From Aphidius gifuensis (lineage: Eukaryota > Arthropoda > Insecta > Hymenoptera > Braconidae): a stretch of 64,000 nucleotides of DNA. Made by a program: the position numbers and the translations under genes. The stretch spans positions 5,952,001 through 6,016,000 of the forward strand of contig NC_057791.1 of assembly GCF_014905175.1 (NCBI RefSeq), in the 5' to 3' direction. This document shows positions 11,166-22,467 of the stretch, one piece after another. The stretch's first letter is position 1, and every line of letters starts with the position of its first letter. The notes under the pieces were generated by a model. That model worked only from the letters and a program-made list of their open reading frames with translations, had not been told where the DNA came from and searched no databases.

Positions 11166-12365
11166 ATTTCCTTTCTTAACTGATAAACCCTAAAGCACTG
11201 TTTTGTGAAACTAAATCAAGTATTCTTATAAATTGCGTAAAAGTCGTATAAGTTTTTAAAATGATTATCTTTTGATAGAGTTATAAAAAAAGAATAATAA
11301 CACTGGCTGAAAAACATTTTAAAACTTTAAATGACAATTGTTAATTATTGATATACTTAAAATATACGTAGTTGTAATAATTCCATACGATAATTAAGGA
11401 ATTTTTGATATATATTTGAATAATAAATTCAATAATAATTACTATATTCCGGAAGCGAATTTCAACTTTTTATTACAAATAGTTAATTCAATTTTAAACA
11501 CAACAATTTTTTTATCATGTTTAATTTATTTATTGGTTGGTAATGATTATTCAACCTCATTTTAAAATATAGCCTATTACAAATTGACTAATTTTTTTTT
11601 AATAATCAAGTTTACAAAATTACTTTTACCCCTCAAATTATTCCTTTAAATTTTTAAAAATCCCTTTAAATTTTTAAATAAAAAGTTTACCGATAAGAGA
11701 GTTGCCACTCTTGATTTGATAGAAAAAAGGACAATAGATGTCGTGATATTAAAATTCCACAAGTCACCATAATAACAATAAACAAAAAATAAACAGACAT
11801 AAATTACACTATGTGTCATACATGTCATTATACTTGACATGTTGAAAATTAAATGTTAATATTAAGTGTTAATAACCAAAAAAATATATATTAATAAAAT
11901 AAATAAACAATAATTAAATACATATAATTAAATTATAAAAAGTAAAAAAAAAAAAAGCTCCAACACAAAGCTAAAAGTGAAAAAAAAAAAAGAGCAAAGT
12001 TATTGAGTGTCGCGTTTGCGCTCCGAGAGTGTTAAATTGACAATAATGTCAATACTTTGGGCTTGATATTATTTTTAATATACTATCAATAATGAATTGA
12101 GCTATTAAAATATTAATTTTATATAAAAAGTAAATACAATTTTTTTTATCCAAATAGAACATTTGAGTAAATATAAAAATAACAAATAAAAAAAACACAA
12201 ACACAAAAGTGATGACAGAAACAACCTTGTAGAAAAAATAAAAATAAATAAATAAATTTTAGCATTAATTGATTAAAATAAAAGATAAAAATTCACATGT
12301 TTTAATTGTAAATATATAAAAAAAGAGGTATTTATAAATTAATTAAAAAAAAAGTTAATAATATT
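11166..12365. other. Intergenic region and SHOC2 upstream region
   Basis: The first 470 bp belong to the receptor duplication. A short hydrophobic ORF at 11646-11840 (minus) has no family match or exon partner and is not called. The SHOC2 promoter and 5' UTR probably lie in 12000-12365. The only GC-richer patch is around 12005-12030 (GCGTTTGCGCTCCGAG), a plausible core promoter. Confidence 0.4.
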
Positions 12366-14204
12366 ATGAAAAAATTGAATAGACATCGTACGGGTGTGGG
12401 TAATATATCATCAATTTGTCTGTCTGAGGCAAAAACAGATAGTCCAATGCCTCAGGACAGTCTTCAAGGTTACTATGTAAAAGATCAACAAGACATACCA
12501 GAATATCTTGAGGGTTGTGGTTTATCAAGTTGTTCAGCAGTTAACGATATGCCGGAAGTTGTTGTTGAAGTACTTCCAAAAGAACATCATCAAAAAGAAA
12601 AAAAGCTATCAACAGCATCAATATCAAGTGGTGATACTAAAAAAACAGTTACAGTTAAACATCCTGAATCAAATAAACCAAAACCAACAGCTAAAAAATG
12701 TAAACCAATACAAGCTGATTTAGATGTATCAAAAGAATTTATAAGATGTCGTGATGAATGTTTAGCACGTCTTGATTTATCAAAATCAAGTATTACAAAT
12801 TTACCAAATACAGTACGTGATTTAATAAATTTACAAGAATTTTATTTATATGGTAATAAACTTGTAACATTACCATCTGAAATTGGTTGTTTAACAAATT
12901 TAAAAACACTTGCATTGAGTGAAAATTCATTAACAAGTTTACCAGATAGTCTTGAAAATTTAAGACATTTAAAAGTATTGGATTTGAGGCATAATAAATT
13001 AAATGAAATACCAGATGTTGTTTATAAGCTAACATCATTAACAACATTATTTTTACGTTTTAATCGTGTTAAATTTGTCAGTGATAATATAAAATATTTG
13101 ACAAATTTAACAATGCTTAGTTTACGTGAAAATAAAATTAAATCATTACCTGGTGGTATTGGGAAATTAATTAATTTAATAACATTTGATGTATCACATA
13201 ATCATCTTGAACATTTACCAGAAGAAATTGGTAATTGTATACAATTATCAACACTAGATTTACAACATAATGAGTTACTAGATATACCAGAAACAATTGG
13301 TAATTTAATAGCTGTTACAAGACTTGGATTAAGATATAATCGTTTATCTTGTATACCAAAATCATTATCAAATTGTAAATTTATGGATGAATTTAGTGTT
13401 GAAGGTAATCAAGTATCACAATTACCAGATGGTTTATTAACAAGTTTATCGGATTTAACAACAATAACATTATCAAGAAATTGTTTTACATCATATCCAT
13501 CTGGTGGTCCATTACAATTTACAAATGTTGATTCACTTAATATGGAACATAATCAAATTGATAAAATTCCATATGGTATATTTTCACGTGCTAAAAATTT
13601 AACAAAATTAAATATGAAAGAAAATCAACTTAGTGCCTTGCCACTTGATATTGGAACTTGGATAAATATGGTTGAATTAAATCTTGGAACAAATCAATTA
13701 TCTAAAATTCCAGATGACATTGAACGCTTAGAAAATCTTGAAATTTTAATATTATCAAATAATTTATTACGTAAAATACCAACAAGTATTAAAAATCTTA
13801 AAAAATTACGTATACTAGATCTTGAAGAAAATAAAATTGAAATATTACCAAATGAAATTGGTTTTCTTCGTGATTTACAAAAATTGATATTACAATCAAA
13901 TCAAGTTACAACATTACCACGTGCTATTGGACATTTACAAAATTTAACATATTTATCAATTGGTGAAAATAATTTAAATTATTTACCAGAAGAAATTGGT
14001 ACACTTGAAAATTTAGATACACTTTATATTAATGATAATATTAATTTACATAATTTACCATTTGAATTGGCATTATGTACAAATTTAAGTATAATGTCTA
14101 TTGAAAATTGTCCATTATCAAAAATACCTGGTGAAATTGTATCAGGTGGTCCATCATTTGTCATACAATTTTTAAAAATGCAAGGACCTTACAGATCCAT
14201 GTAA
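12366..14204 (+). CDS. SHOC2: SHOC2 (SUR-8) leucine-rich repeat scaffold
   Basis: A single coding exon encodes 612 residues. The N-terminal 130 residues are low-complexity and Lys-rich. From SKEFIRCRDECLARLDLS onward, about 20 leucine-rich repeats of about 23 residues (LxxLxLxxNxLxxLPxxIxxL) run to the C-terminus, which ends FLKMQGPYRSM and closely matches the SHOC2 family end. SHOC2 with MRAS and PP1C forms the phosphatase complex that dephosphorylates the inhibitory serine of RAF and promotes RAS-ERK signalling (family knowledge). Human SHOC2 is 582 residues, so this is a full-length orthologue with a slightly longer N-terminus. Repeat spacing is intact and no frameshift is seen. Confidence 0.95.
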   Translation: MKKLNRHRTGVGNISSICLSEAKTDSPMPQDSLQGYYVKDQQDIPEYLEGCGLSSCSAVNDMPEVVVEVLPKEHHQKEKKLSTASISSGDTKKTVTVKHPESNKPKPTAKKCKPIQADLDVSKEFIRCRDECLARLDLSKSSITNLPNTVRDLINLQEFYLYGNKLVTLPSEIGCLTNLKTLALSENSLTSLPDSLENLRHLKVLDLRHNKLNEIPDVVYKLTSLTTLFLRFNRVKFVSDNIKYLTNLTMLSLRENKIKSLPGGIGKLINLITFDVSHNHLEHLPEEIGNCIQLSTLDLQHNELLDIPETIGNLIAVTRLGLRYNRLSCIPKSLSNCKFMDEFSVEGNQVSQLPDGLLTSLSDLTTITLSRNCFTSYPSGGPLQFTNVDSLNMEHNQIDKIPYGIFSRAKNLTKLNMKENQLSALPLDIGTWINMVELNLGTNQLSKIPDDIERLENLEILILSNNLLRKIPTSIKNLKKLRILDLEENKIEILPNEIGFLRDLQKLILQSNQVTTLPRAIGHLQNLTYLSIGENNLNYLPEEIGTLENLDTLYINDNINLHNLPFELALCTNLSIMSIENCPLSKIPGEIVSGGPSFVIQFLKMQGPYRSM

Positions 14205-15013
14205 GAAATTGATAACTTCGAGGGTAATAATTATTGTTTTTGTCATTCATTAAGAAATTTATGGTTTATTATTATTAATAAAAAAAATAAAAATATTATT
14301 CATTTATAAATATTTATAATCCTCGAAGTAATAGTTTTTTTTTTTTTTTATTATTTAATATGGTGCCAAGTTTATTTATAAATATATAAAAAGAAAAAAA
14401 AAACAAAATCAGCACCGTCCTGCGTTAAACGCAGCATAATTATTGTTAATAAAAATTATTATTAAAAATAATAATTTAAACAGAAAAAAAAATATATCTA
14501 TAGGTATATATAATTGTGTTCTTGATTATTGAAAAAATATTTTTCAATATATTATAATGTTAATTAATTAATCACAGTATGACGATGATTTTTCTTTTCT
14601 TTCTTGTGACTGTCTTTTGTCGTTTAAATAGATAAATAATAGACGTTAATTATTAAACAATAGATTGATAAATAAAATATTTTATTATTAATAATGCAAG
14701 CCATTTTTCTATGTGTACCTGCATTTTAATTCATTGTTAATTAAATCGAAATTTTTAAAGTTAATATTACAATATGTATTGCGAATTAAATTTGTTTTTT
14801 TTTTTTTAATTTTATTTTTATCATTGGTATTATTTTTAAGTGCCATTATCATTTTTTTAATTTAGATATTATTATTATTTTAATATAATTGTGTGTTAAC
14901 AACTAAACTAATATTAATTTAATTGTAATTCAGTGTAAATTGAAGAAAATGAATGTATAAAATATTTCTAAATATACAAAGAGAGATTCAAAACTTTTTT
15001 TTGTTTTTCTCTT
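14205..15013. other. 3' region of SHOC2 and intergenic spacer
   Basis: SHOC2 (plus) and the coiled-coil gene (minus) converge here. The interval holds AT-rich sequence with several AATAAA-like hexamers and no supported gene. Confidence 0.5.
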
Positions 15014-15636
15014 TTATTTTGATTTCTCAAATTTTTCACATAATTTACTTTTTTTTTTTGGCTTAAATAATGATGATGATGATGATGATTTAACTGGTGA
15101 TGTTAATTTCTTCATCATTGGAGTTTTAAATACAAATTTCGGTGGTTGTAATTTTGTTGATGATATTTCTAATTTTTCAGTTTTTTGTTTTTTTAATTCG
15201 AAATCAAGATCATCAATTTCCCTTATTAAAATTTTCACTTCTCTTTCTAGATAACGTATCATTTGAGGATCATTATTACTCTCATTTGGTGGTGGATCAA
15301 CTGTAGCATCAAGATATTTATTGATAAAATCATAATAATTATTTTCTCTTGATGTATTCCAAATTTTGTCACAAAATTCATCATTCATGCTCCAAATTTG
15401 ATGATGAAGTTCGTCCTAATTAAATCCAAAAAAAAAACAAATAAATAATTAATTATCATTAATTAATAATAATAATATATGTTATTTACCAATATCTTCT
15501 TTTCTTGTATCAATTCATTATTTTTTTCAATCAATTTAGCTTGATTTTTTTTGTAAACTTCTTTCAATAATTCCAATTCAACTAATTTATCAACATATTT
15601 AGACATTGAATTTTCTTTATTTTCATCAGACTCCAT
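15014..15636 (-). CDS. Small coiled-coil protein, unidentified
   Basis: Exon 1 is 15636-15490 and exon 2 is 15415-15014, joined across a 74-bp intron (GTAAAT donor, CTAATTAG acceptor) in phase 0, for 182 residues. The N-terminus is acidic (MESDENKEN). Residues 12-60 are heptad-like and charged, as expected for a coiled coil, and a second predicted coil lies around residues 100-125. The C-terminal tail is basic and Ser/Pro-rich (TPMMKKLTSP, PKKKSKL). The (S/T)P sites and basic tail resemble chromosome or spindle proteins, but I do not recognise a family. The start lies 225 bp from the divergent ZCCHC10 start. Confidence 0.75.
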
Positions 15637-15861
15637 TGTTCATAATTTTAATCAACAATATTCATCAATTCATAATATATATTTTATCTATTTACTATCA
15701 TTGATCAACATCAACAAATAAATAATAACAATAGTAAAATAAAATACTTAATACAAAGTGTTTTTGAGGTTATAGTAATCTTGATTCTTGTCATAGTTGC
15801 AATTGCAAAAGCAACTTGTTGTTTTTTTATTTAATTAATTAATTATATCACTGACAGTACA
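15637..15861. promoter_or_regulatory. Short divergent promoter (coiled-coil gene / ZCCHC10)
   Basis: Two start codons face away from each other with only 225 bp between them. One promoter region must therefore serve both genes, or two must overlap. It holds an AAGTGTTTTTGAGG stretch and an imperfect inverted motif, GTTGCAATTGC followed by AAAAGCAAC. No TATA box stands out from the AT background. Confidence 0.6.
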
Positions 15862-16603
15862 ATGAGTACAACTGGAATTAAATTATACAAAAAACCGTAA
15901 GTTTCTCTTTATAATTATCAATAAATTATCAATAATTATTTATCATTAATTAATGATTTATTTAATAATAAAAAATAAGTCAGGTTAGCGTCATTTATTT
16001 TCCCTCCAGAATAATAAATTAATATATTTTTTGTTTTAATTGTTTAGAAATCCATATCCCCAGGGTATGCGTTGTCAAAAATGTCTAGAAATGGGACATT
16101 GGAGTTATGAGTGTAAAAACAAACGTAAATATCTTCACAGATCATCAAGAACTGTACAACTAAAAAAAGCATTAAAACAAATTGAATCTGGCGAGATGTA
16201 AGTTGTTGTTTATAAATTAATTAAGCAATTCATTAATTCAATAATAATCATAAACAATTAATTTATAATAACATGTGTTAATATTATTTTTAGAGAACCT
16301 GAAAAACCAAAGGAAAAAATTCTAAAAGTATCAAAAAAGAAACCTAAAAAAGTTGTTAGCAGTTCAAGTGATTCATCAAGTTCATCATCAGACAGTGAGT
16401 CTGATAGCTCAAGTAATAGTAGTAGCAGTAGTAGCAGCAGCAGTTCTTCATCTAGCTCATCAAGCTCAAGCTCAAGTTCAAGCAGTAGTAGTAGTAGTAG
16501 TAGCAGCAGTAGCAGTGATAGTAGTAGCAGCTCATCAAATAATGATTCAAAAAAGAGAAAAGTAAATAGAAAAAAAAAGAAAACAAAATACTCACGTAAA
16601 TAA
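15862..16603 (+). CDS. ZCCHC10: Zinc finger CCHC domain-containing protein 10
   Basis: The exons are 15862-15896, 16048-16197 and 16294-16603, with phases 2 and 2, giving 164 residues. A single zinc knuckle lies near residue 20 (RCQKCLEMGHWSYEC, pattern CX2CX4HX4C). It is followed by the family signature KRKYLHR-S-RT and LKKALK. The C-terminal half is a long Ser-rich tract ending in a Lys/Arg tail, the layout seen in ZCCHC10 orthologues. Binding to nucleic acid or chromatin is expected from the knuckle; the molecular role of the family is poorly defined. The Ser tract is encoded by an AGT/AGC/TCA microsatellite and may vary in length between individuals. Confidence 0.92.
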
Positions 16604-16849
16604 TAAAATAATAGTTTTAATATTTTTTAAAATTAATTTGATTAACGTGCATGTAAATATAATTAATGATATTATTTTTTAAATATATTTTATGTGGATT
16701 AAAAAATCATGATTTAAGAAAAATAATAATTAACAAAATGTACAAATGTCATGTTTTTTTTATTATCAAAAAAAAAAAAGAAACTAATATTAAGATTTTC
16801 ACATAATAATTGTTATAATTAAATATAAAAAAAAAAGTAAAGAAATGAA
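16604..16849. terminator. Convergent 3' ends of ZCCHC10 and MCM2
   Basis: Only 246 bp separate the two stop codons on opposite strands. Polyadenylation signals for both genes must lie within or overlap this AT-rich stretch; AATAAA-like hexamers occur on both strands. Confidence 0.4.
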
Positions 16850-19560
16850 TTAATCATCAGTATTTTCTGGTAATGTTTGAATAATAACCTTTCTTCTTGA
16901 ATCATAAACAAAATTATTTTTCAAAAATATTTGACTTTGATAAAATGATGCTAAATTATGAATATCAATTTGTCTTGCTTTATCAACAAGATCACGTTCC
17001 ATAATTTCAATAGTCGTAACTCTATTACCATGTAATGATTTTTGAAATGCCAATGTATCAATTGTTATTTGACGTAAAATATAATACAATAATTCACTGT
17101 GATCTTTTTTGTATGATAAAAATTTCTGAAATGTAGTTCTCATATTTTTCATAATTGAATATTTTTGTGTATCAACAAAACTATCAAGTACCATTCTAAT
17201 AGCAAGATTAACATCATCTTCTCTAACATGATCACGAAGATGCATTTTAGCTGATGCTTCTGACATTCTAATAATACTTTCAATATGTCTAACAGTTATT
17301 GGTAAACTTCCAGTTGATAAACTTTCTTGTCTCAGCTGACTGTATAATTTAGCAATTTTATCTTGATCTAAATTATTTAATTGTGGATGAATATTTTGTT
17401 TTGAATATACAATATATTTTTTTAATAAATCTTGTGGTATAGATAAATCTTCAGTTGCATTATTTTCAACAAGACCATCTGGTAATGTATGATTTTGATT
17501 TGTTGGATGATGCATTATATGTGAATTGACAACAAATTTAGCAAGATGTCTATCTTGCATTGGATCAACTTCATCTTTAACAATACAAATAATATCAAAA
17601 CGTGATAATATTGGTTCTGATAAATCAACATTTTCAGCAAATGTCATACTTGGATCATAACGTCCACCAATTGGATTTGATGCAGCAATAACAGCACATC
17701 TTGCATGTAATGATGTTACAATACCAGCTTTTGATATTGATATACTTTGTTGTTCCATAGCTTCATGAATTGATGTACGATCAGCATCATTCATTTTATC
17801 AAATTCATCAATTAAACAAACACCATGATCAGCAAGTACTAATGCACCAGCTTCAAGTGTCCATTCACGTGTTGTTGGTGATTTTCTAACATATGCTGTT
17901 AAACCAACAGCTGATGCACCTTGACCAGTTGTAAATACAGCTCTTGGTGCAATTTTTTCAGTATATTTTAAAAATTGTGATTTTGCTGTACCAGGATCAC
18001 CACATAATAATACATTAATATCACCACGTACTTTATGTTTATTACCTGGATTTTTAGCTTCACCACCAAATATTGATAATGCCAATGCACGTTTAATATT
18101 ATCATGTCCATATATTGATGGAGCAATACTTGCAACAATTCTATCAGCAATACGATGATCTTGACTTAATTTAAGTATAGCACTAACATCTTCTTCAGAT
18201 AATGATTCAACAACTTCTTTAGCATCTTTAACAAATAAATGATTTGCTAATAATACTGTTGAAAATACTGGAAAACCTTGTTCTGTATTTAATGAACCAT
18301 CATAACTATTTGTATAAATTGCTGTAACATCAACTTCATCACCTGGTTTACAATGATCACATAAATCTGATAATAATATACAATCTTTACTTCTTGGTAT
18401 TCTACCAGCTGGTATTCTACCTGGTGATTCTTGAATTGTTATTTTTTGATAATTACGATATATTGTTTGTTCCATATTAATTATAAATGGACCAATACTT
18501 TGACATTCTGGACATGAACCAGGTTTAACTTCTGAATTTTGTGATTGTACAAATGGACCAAGTACATAACCACATTTTGAACAATCATATTTAACAACAG
18601 ATAATTGTGGTAATACACCAGTTGTTGCTGTTACAACACCAAGTGTTCTAACAAGTTGATTTAAATGTAATTTTCTAAATGTACGAAGTTCTTCAATTAA
18701 TGGTAATTCTGATATTCTTACATGTATTTCACTTGTTACTCTTTCATAACTTGGAAATATTGCAAGTACAAGTTCTTTAGCAACAGCATCAAATATTTCA
18801 AGCATTTGAAATGGTGCTTCTGGTAAAAAATATGCCAATACATGTTCTTTTCCAGCTAAAATTGGAAATTCAACGACAAAACTTGATTGATTACTTTCAC
18901 ACATATGACGAATTCTTTCTTTGTATAAACAATAACCCTTGCCATCAGTATAAGTTCTTAAAAAATTTTTAAATCTATTTGATATTTCTGTTCTTGGACC
19001 AAGCATTGATACCCATTCTTTGACAGAATAACCTTTTGTATCTTCAAGATTTTCAATTGATTCAATCATTTCAGCTTCTTCAATATCACCAGTTGCTGCT
19101 TTTTCAGCACGACGACGTTTTTGTACAGTTGTATCATCTTCATCACTATCCTCATAAAGTAAATCACGATCATCACGATAAGTACCACGATCACGTTTAC
19201 GCATTGCAGCCTCAGCAGCATTACGATCAGACTGTGATAATTCTGAATATTCTTCATCATCCAATAAATTTTGATCATAACGATCAAGTGCTGACATTGG
19301 ACGATAATCAGCTTCCATATTATCACCAAATAACTCTTCACCATCTTCCTCTTCTTCTCGTATAGCATCATCCTGAGAATTTTCATTACCAAGAAGACTT
19401 TCATCCTCAAATGGTTCATCCATTTCTGGAGCTGGTGATGTTGGAGCATCCATTTGTCTGTTATTTCTCAAAGGTGATGTTGCTTCACTCTAAAAAAATA
19501 TCATAAATTTATAACTACATTTAATCAAAAAATATGTATTTATTTATTGTTATTTACCAT
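16850..19560 (-). CDS. MCM2: DNA replication licensing factor MCM2
   Basis: The start ATG stands alone as the last codon of a leader exon (19560-19558, followed by GTAAAT). Exon 2 (19489-16850) carries the rest, starting SEATSPLRNNRQ, for 880 residues in total. The acidic N-terminus holds the MCM2 histone-binding signature YRPMSALDRYD. A CX2C..CX2C zinc finger follows (CSKCGY and CPECQS). The AAA+ core has Walker A GDPGTAKSQ, Walker B LIDEFDKM and the arginine finger SRFD. MCM2 is one of six subunits of the MCM2-7 helicase loaded at origins and also chaperones H3-H4 (family knowledge). A conventional in-frame ATG exists at exon 2 codon 13, but the spliced start fits MCM2 better. An E2F-like site lies 240 bp upstream. 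Confidence 0.96.
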
Positions 19561-20023
19561 TTTTAAAATATTTTACAATATGACGCTTTGACAGACAGAT
19601 CAACAGGTTACTTTTTTGTGATTTAAAGTATTTTTTTTATAAATAGCACAGTAATTTTTTTTTTATAATTATATGCTTATAAAAAATAATTACTATTAAA
19701 ACACTTGTTTATTTGTTTTGTTGTAAATAATTGTGTATTTTTGTTTTGTGTGTTTTTTTAATAAATAATGTACACAGTGTACCAAGCAAACACACGCTTT
19801 TGGCGGTAAATTGCTGAAAGTGTTGACAATGTTGACACTAGAGTGCACATCGATAAGTTGGTAGTGGAAATTGGGCTTTCATACTGTTTTCATACTACGT
19901 ATAAAAGTTGTTAACGCCCTCTTTTTTTTTTTTTTTAATATAAATAAAACCACGTGCTTTTAGCTTCGTTAAATACGTTAAATTTAAATAGCAACATATT
20001 TTAGTATAATATATGTAATCATC
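19561..20023. promoter_or_regulatory. MCM2 promoter region with an E2F-like site
   Basis: TTTTGGCGG at 19798-19806 matches the E2F core (TTTGGCGC-like). It sits about 240 bp upstream of the MCM2 start codon. E2F control of MCM genes is established in animals; use of this site is inferred. GC content is raised from 19790 to 19920 relative to the flanks. Confidence 0.5.
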
Positions 20024-20207
20024 AAGGGTGCGTTCCGGTAAAGGGACCGCGGTCCTTGGCCATATGCGCAGAAGTTATTACGCACATGAGTTTTTACGCA
20101 CACATACGTAATTTGAAAATTTTACTTGATTTTTTGACTTCTGCGCCTCTGCGTGTTCATGATGCGCAAACAAAAAAGGACCGCGGTCCCCTACGGAACG
20201 CACCCTT
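20024..20207. mobile_element. MITE-like element with GC-rich terminal inverted repeats
   Basis: This is an element of about 184 bp bounded by AAGGGTGCGTTCCG at the left and its complement CGGAACGCACCCTT at the right. A second paired motif just inside (GGACCGCGGTCC, itself palindromic) extends each arm to about 30 bp. Its base composition differs sharply from the AT-rich flanks. It has no ORF, so it is non-autonomous. TAATCA occurs near both ends and may be part of a target duplication, but the exact target site is unclear. It lies between MCM2 and the leucine-rich-repeat gene. Confidence 0.85.
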
Positions 20208-20321
20208 AATCAAACATCTTCAATTACATTTTTGAAATTTACTTGAGATTTAAAATTAGCCTGTTGCAAATTAAATCAAATAATTTATTTACTTTTTTTG
20301 TAGATTAATCTCGGAATTAAT

Positions 20322-21900
20322 ATGGAGAGTGTTGCAAGCAATACTCAACGGGTTGAACAATTCATGTCAATTTCGCAGCAAGAAGTAAGTATTTAATCAA
20401 ATAATATTTTACATTAATTAACATCAAGTAAATATATACCTGTTAAATTCTTAGTTTTTAATTAAATTAAATAATAAATTATTTTATTTTGTAGGTTGAA
20501 ACAGCAACTAAAGTAAGTGTGGTTAATAGTGATCTTAGTGATCCACGTGTTGTATCACCCATATCAACTGAATATGAATTTACAAGTAATAATAACGACA
20601 ATGGTGATAATAATAACGATGATGCTGTTGCGTTCTTAACAACGGTGATGATGATGATGATAGTTTATGTGATAAAGTTTTTTATACTATAGATGAATTT
20701 GAAAAAACAAAAAAAAAAATTCTTGAACTGCGTGACACACGCATGAAGCACATGCAGTTACAATTTGCTACTCAACCAAAACTTGAAAAAAGTAATGAAA
20801 TCAAATTAATAGTACAATTTCAAATTAAAAAAAAAAAAAAAATTGTATAATTAAATAATCATAATTTTTATTTTTTCATTTTTTCAGTTTGCAAAAATTG
20901 GAACAATAAGTTGGTTGATTCAGGCTTTAGAAAATATTCTTTCACTGAAAAGATCAATGGATCACCTAAAACTGACTCAGTAGATGATTTAGAATATATA
21001 GTTGATCTCTATGGAAGTCGTTTGAAAAATCTTAGTATTTTTCGATCTTGCTCTTCGTCAATAATGCCATTGATTAAGTCTAATTGTTCAAATCTCAATC
21101 AACTATTTTTGAAATTGGACAAAATAGAGAGTAAAGATTTTGAAAATTGTTTTTCCAATATGCCTCATCTTGAATTATTGGTAATTAAATGGGAATGTAA
21201 AAACTCAACTTTACCAATGACTTTGATTAAGTCATTAAAACAAGTTTGTGAAACCTTGAAAAAGTTTTTTATTTCATCTGAATCAAATCAAAATCGGCCA
21301 CGTTACTCACGAGATTCATCAGTTTCAGTAAGTATATATTTGTTACAACTATAATTACAGTAAAAAAAAATATTTTTTTTTTGATTCTCAATAAGTAATT
21401 ATAAATTATTTATTTTTTAGGTATTACCTCCATCAACTGAAACTTTAATGAGTACAATTTTGAATATGACAAACATTGAAGAGTTATCAATTTATGTAGG
21501 TCATAGTGTTACAGATGAATTCTTGATAACTCTTATTAATAATGCTAAAAAATTAAATTCTTTGTGTATAAATGGTTTAAATATAACAGATACTGGTATA
21601 AAAGCACTTAATAATGCAAAAGAATTAAAACGCTTCAATCTCGATTTATTAAGAACAAGCTTACCCAATAAATTCATCACTGATGAATCAATTCAATGTC
21701 TATTCCACGAAAAAATGACTGACTTGAATCTATCAAAGTGTGTTAACATCACTAATAGTGCAGTCATTCAACTTCTTAAAAACTTACCAAAAATACAATA
21801 TTTGTATGTTGAAAAATCAAAGGTAACTCGTAAAATTCTCGGAGAAATAGATGAATTAAAAAAATGTCGTAAATTAAATTTAATCATAATTGATTATTAA
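20322..21900 (+). pseudogene. Leucine-rich-repeat (F-box/LRR-like) gene with a frameshift
   Basis: The exons are 20322-20384, 20495-20791, 20888-21327 and 21421-21900. All splice sites are good, but exon 2 is one base short of closing phase. The upstream frame (ending around NNNDDAVAF) runs into a stop near 20690. The downstream frame (NNGDDDDD then YTIDEFEKTKKKILELRD) is open to the end. Exons 3 and 4 encode degenerate leucine-rich repeats (for example LTDLNLSKC-VNITNSAV and LCINGLNITDTGIKAL) like those in F-box/LRR proteins. No F-box is visible. The break lies near 20625-20640. It is either a recent inactivating deletion or an assembly error; everything else looks functional. Confidence 0.7.
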
Positions 21901-22467
21901 AACTCTTGATGATAATTTCATATAAAATAAATCAAAAGTCATGCTTTTCGATATATAAAGAAGCTGAAGATACTGATCTATATGAAAAAAAAAATCAGTG
22001 GAATTTATTTACCGCAATTTTGGTTATTTTATTTTTTTTTTTTTATATATTATTATTGATTATTATAATAATAGTAATTACGAGATATCAAAAAGAAAAA
22101 AAATTTTAATAAATTAAAAAACTAAATATACGTATCAGAATAATCATATAAATATATGTAATAATTAAATCAAATTTGTCGTTACTATACTCATTATAAA
22201 TAATTTATTTATTTATTTATTTTAATTATTTATACAGCTACTTGAAGCTGGCAAAGTTAATTCGAAAAATTAAATTATTATAGTATTTATTATTAATAAA
22301 TTTATTAATTTATTTACATTTGTTTTTTAATTACCGTTGCTTATCAAGACGTGGAAATGTTGTTTTCTCAGAAATTGGTGATGACTCGGTTGATAAACTT
22401 CATTCGTTTGTGTGGTACAGCATATTATCCAGATTTATATGATTTTTTTATAAATTAAAAACCTGAC
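21901..22467. other. Intergenic, no supported gene
   Basis: A 67-residue ORF with one hydrophobic run (21906-22109) starts 6 bp after the leucine-rich-repeat stop. It has no family signal and is probably 3' UTR. The rest is AT-rich. Confidence 0.4.

Noticed and set aside
11646..11840. 64-residue hydrophobic minus-strand ORF, considered as a receptor exon
   Set aside because: No receptor motif, no partner exon and no match to the neighbouring receptors; the flank is only duplicated up to its edge.
16353..16565. Ala/Val-rich ORF inside ZCCHC10 exon 3
   Set aside because: It is the Ser-repeat tract of ZCCHC10 read in another frame.
19036..19449. Met/Leu/His-rich ORFs on both strands over the MCM2 N-terminus
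   Set aside because: Products of the acidic codon repeats of MCM2 in other frames; no family signal.
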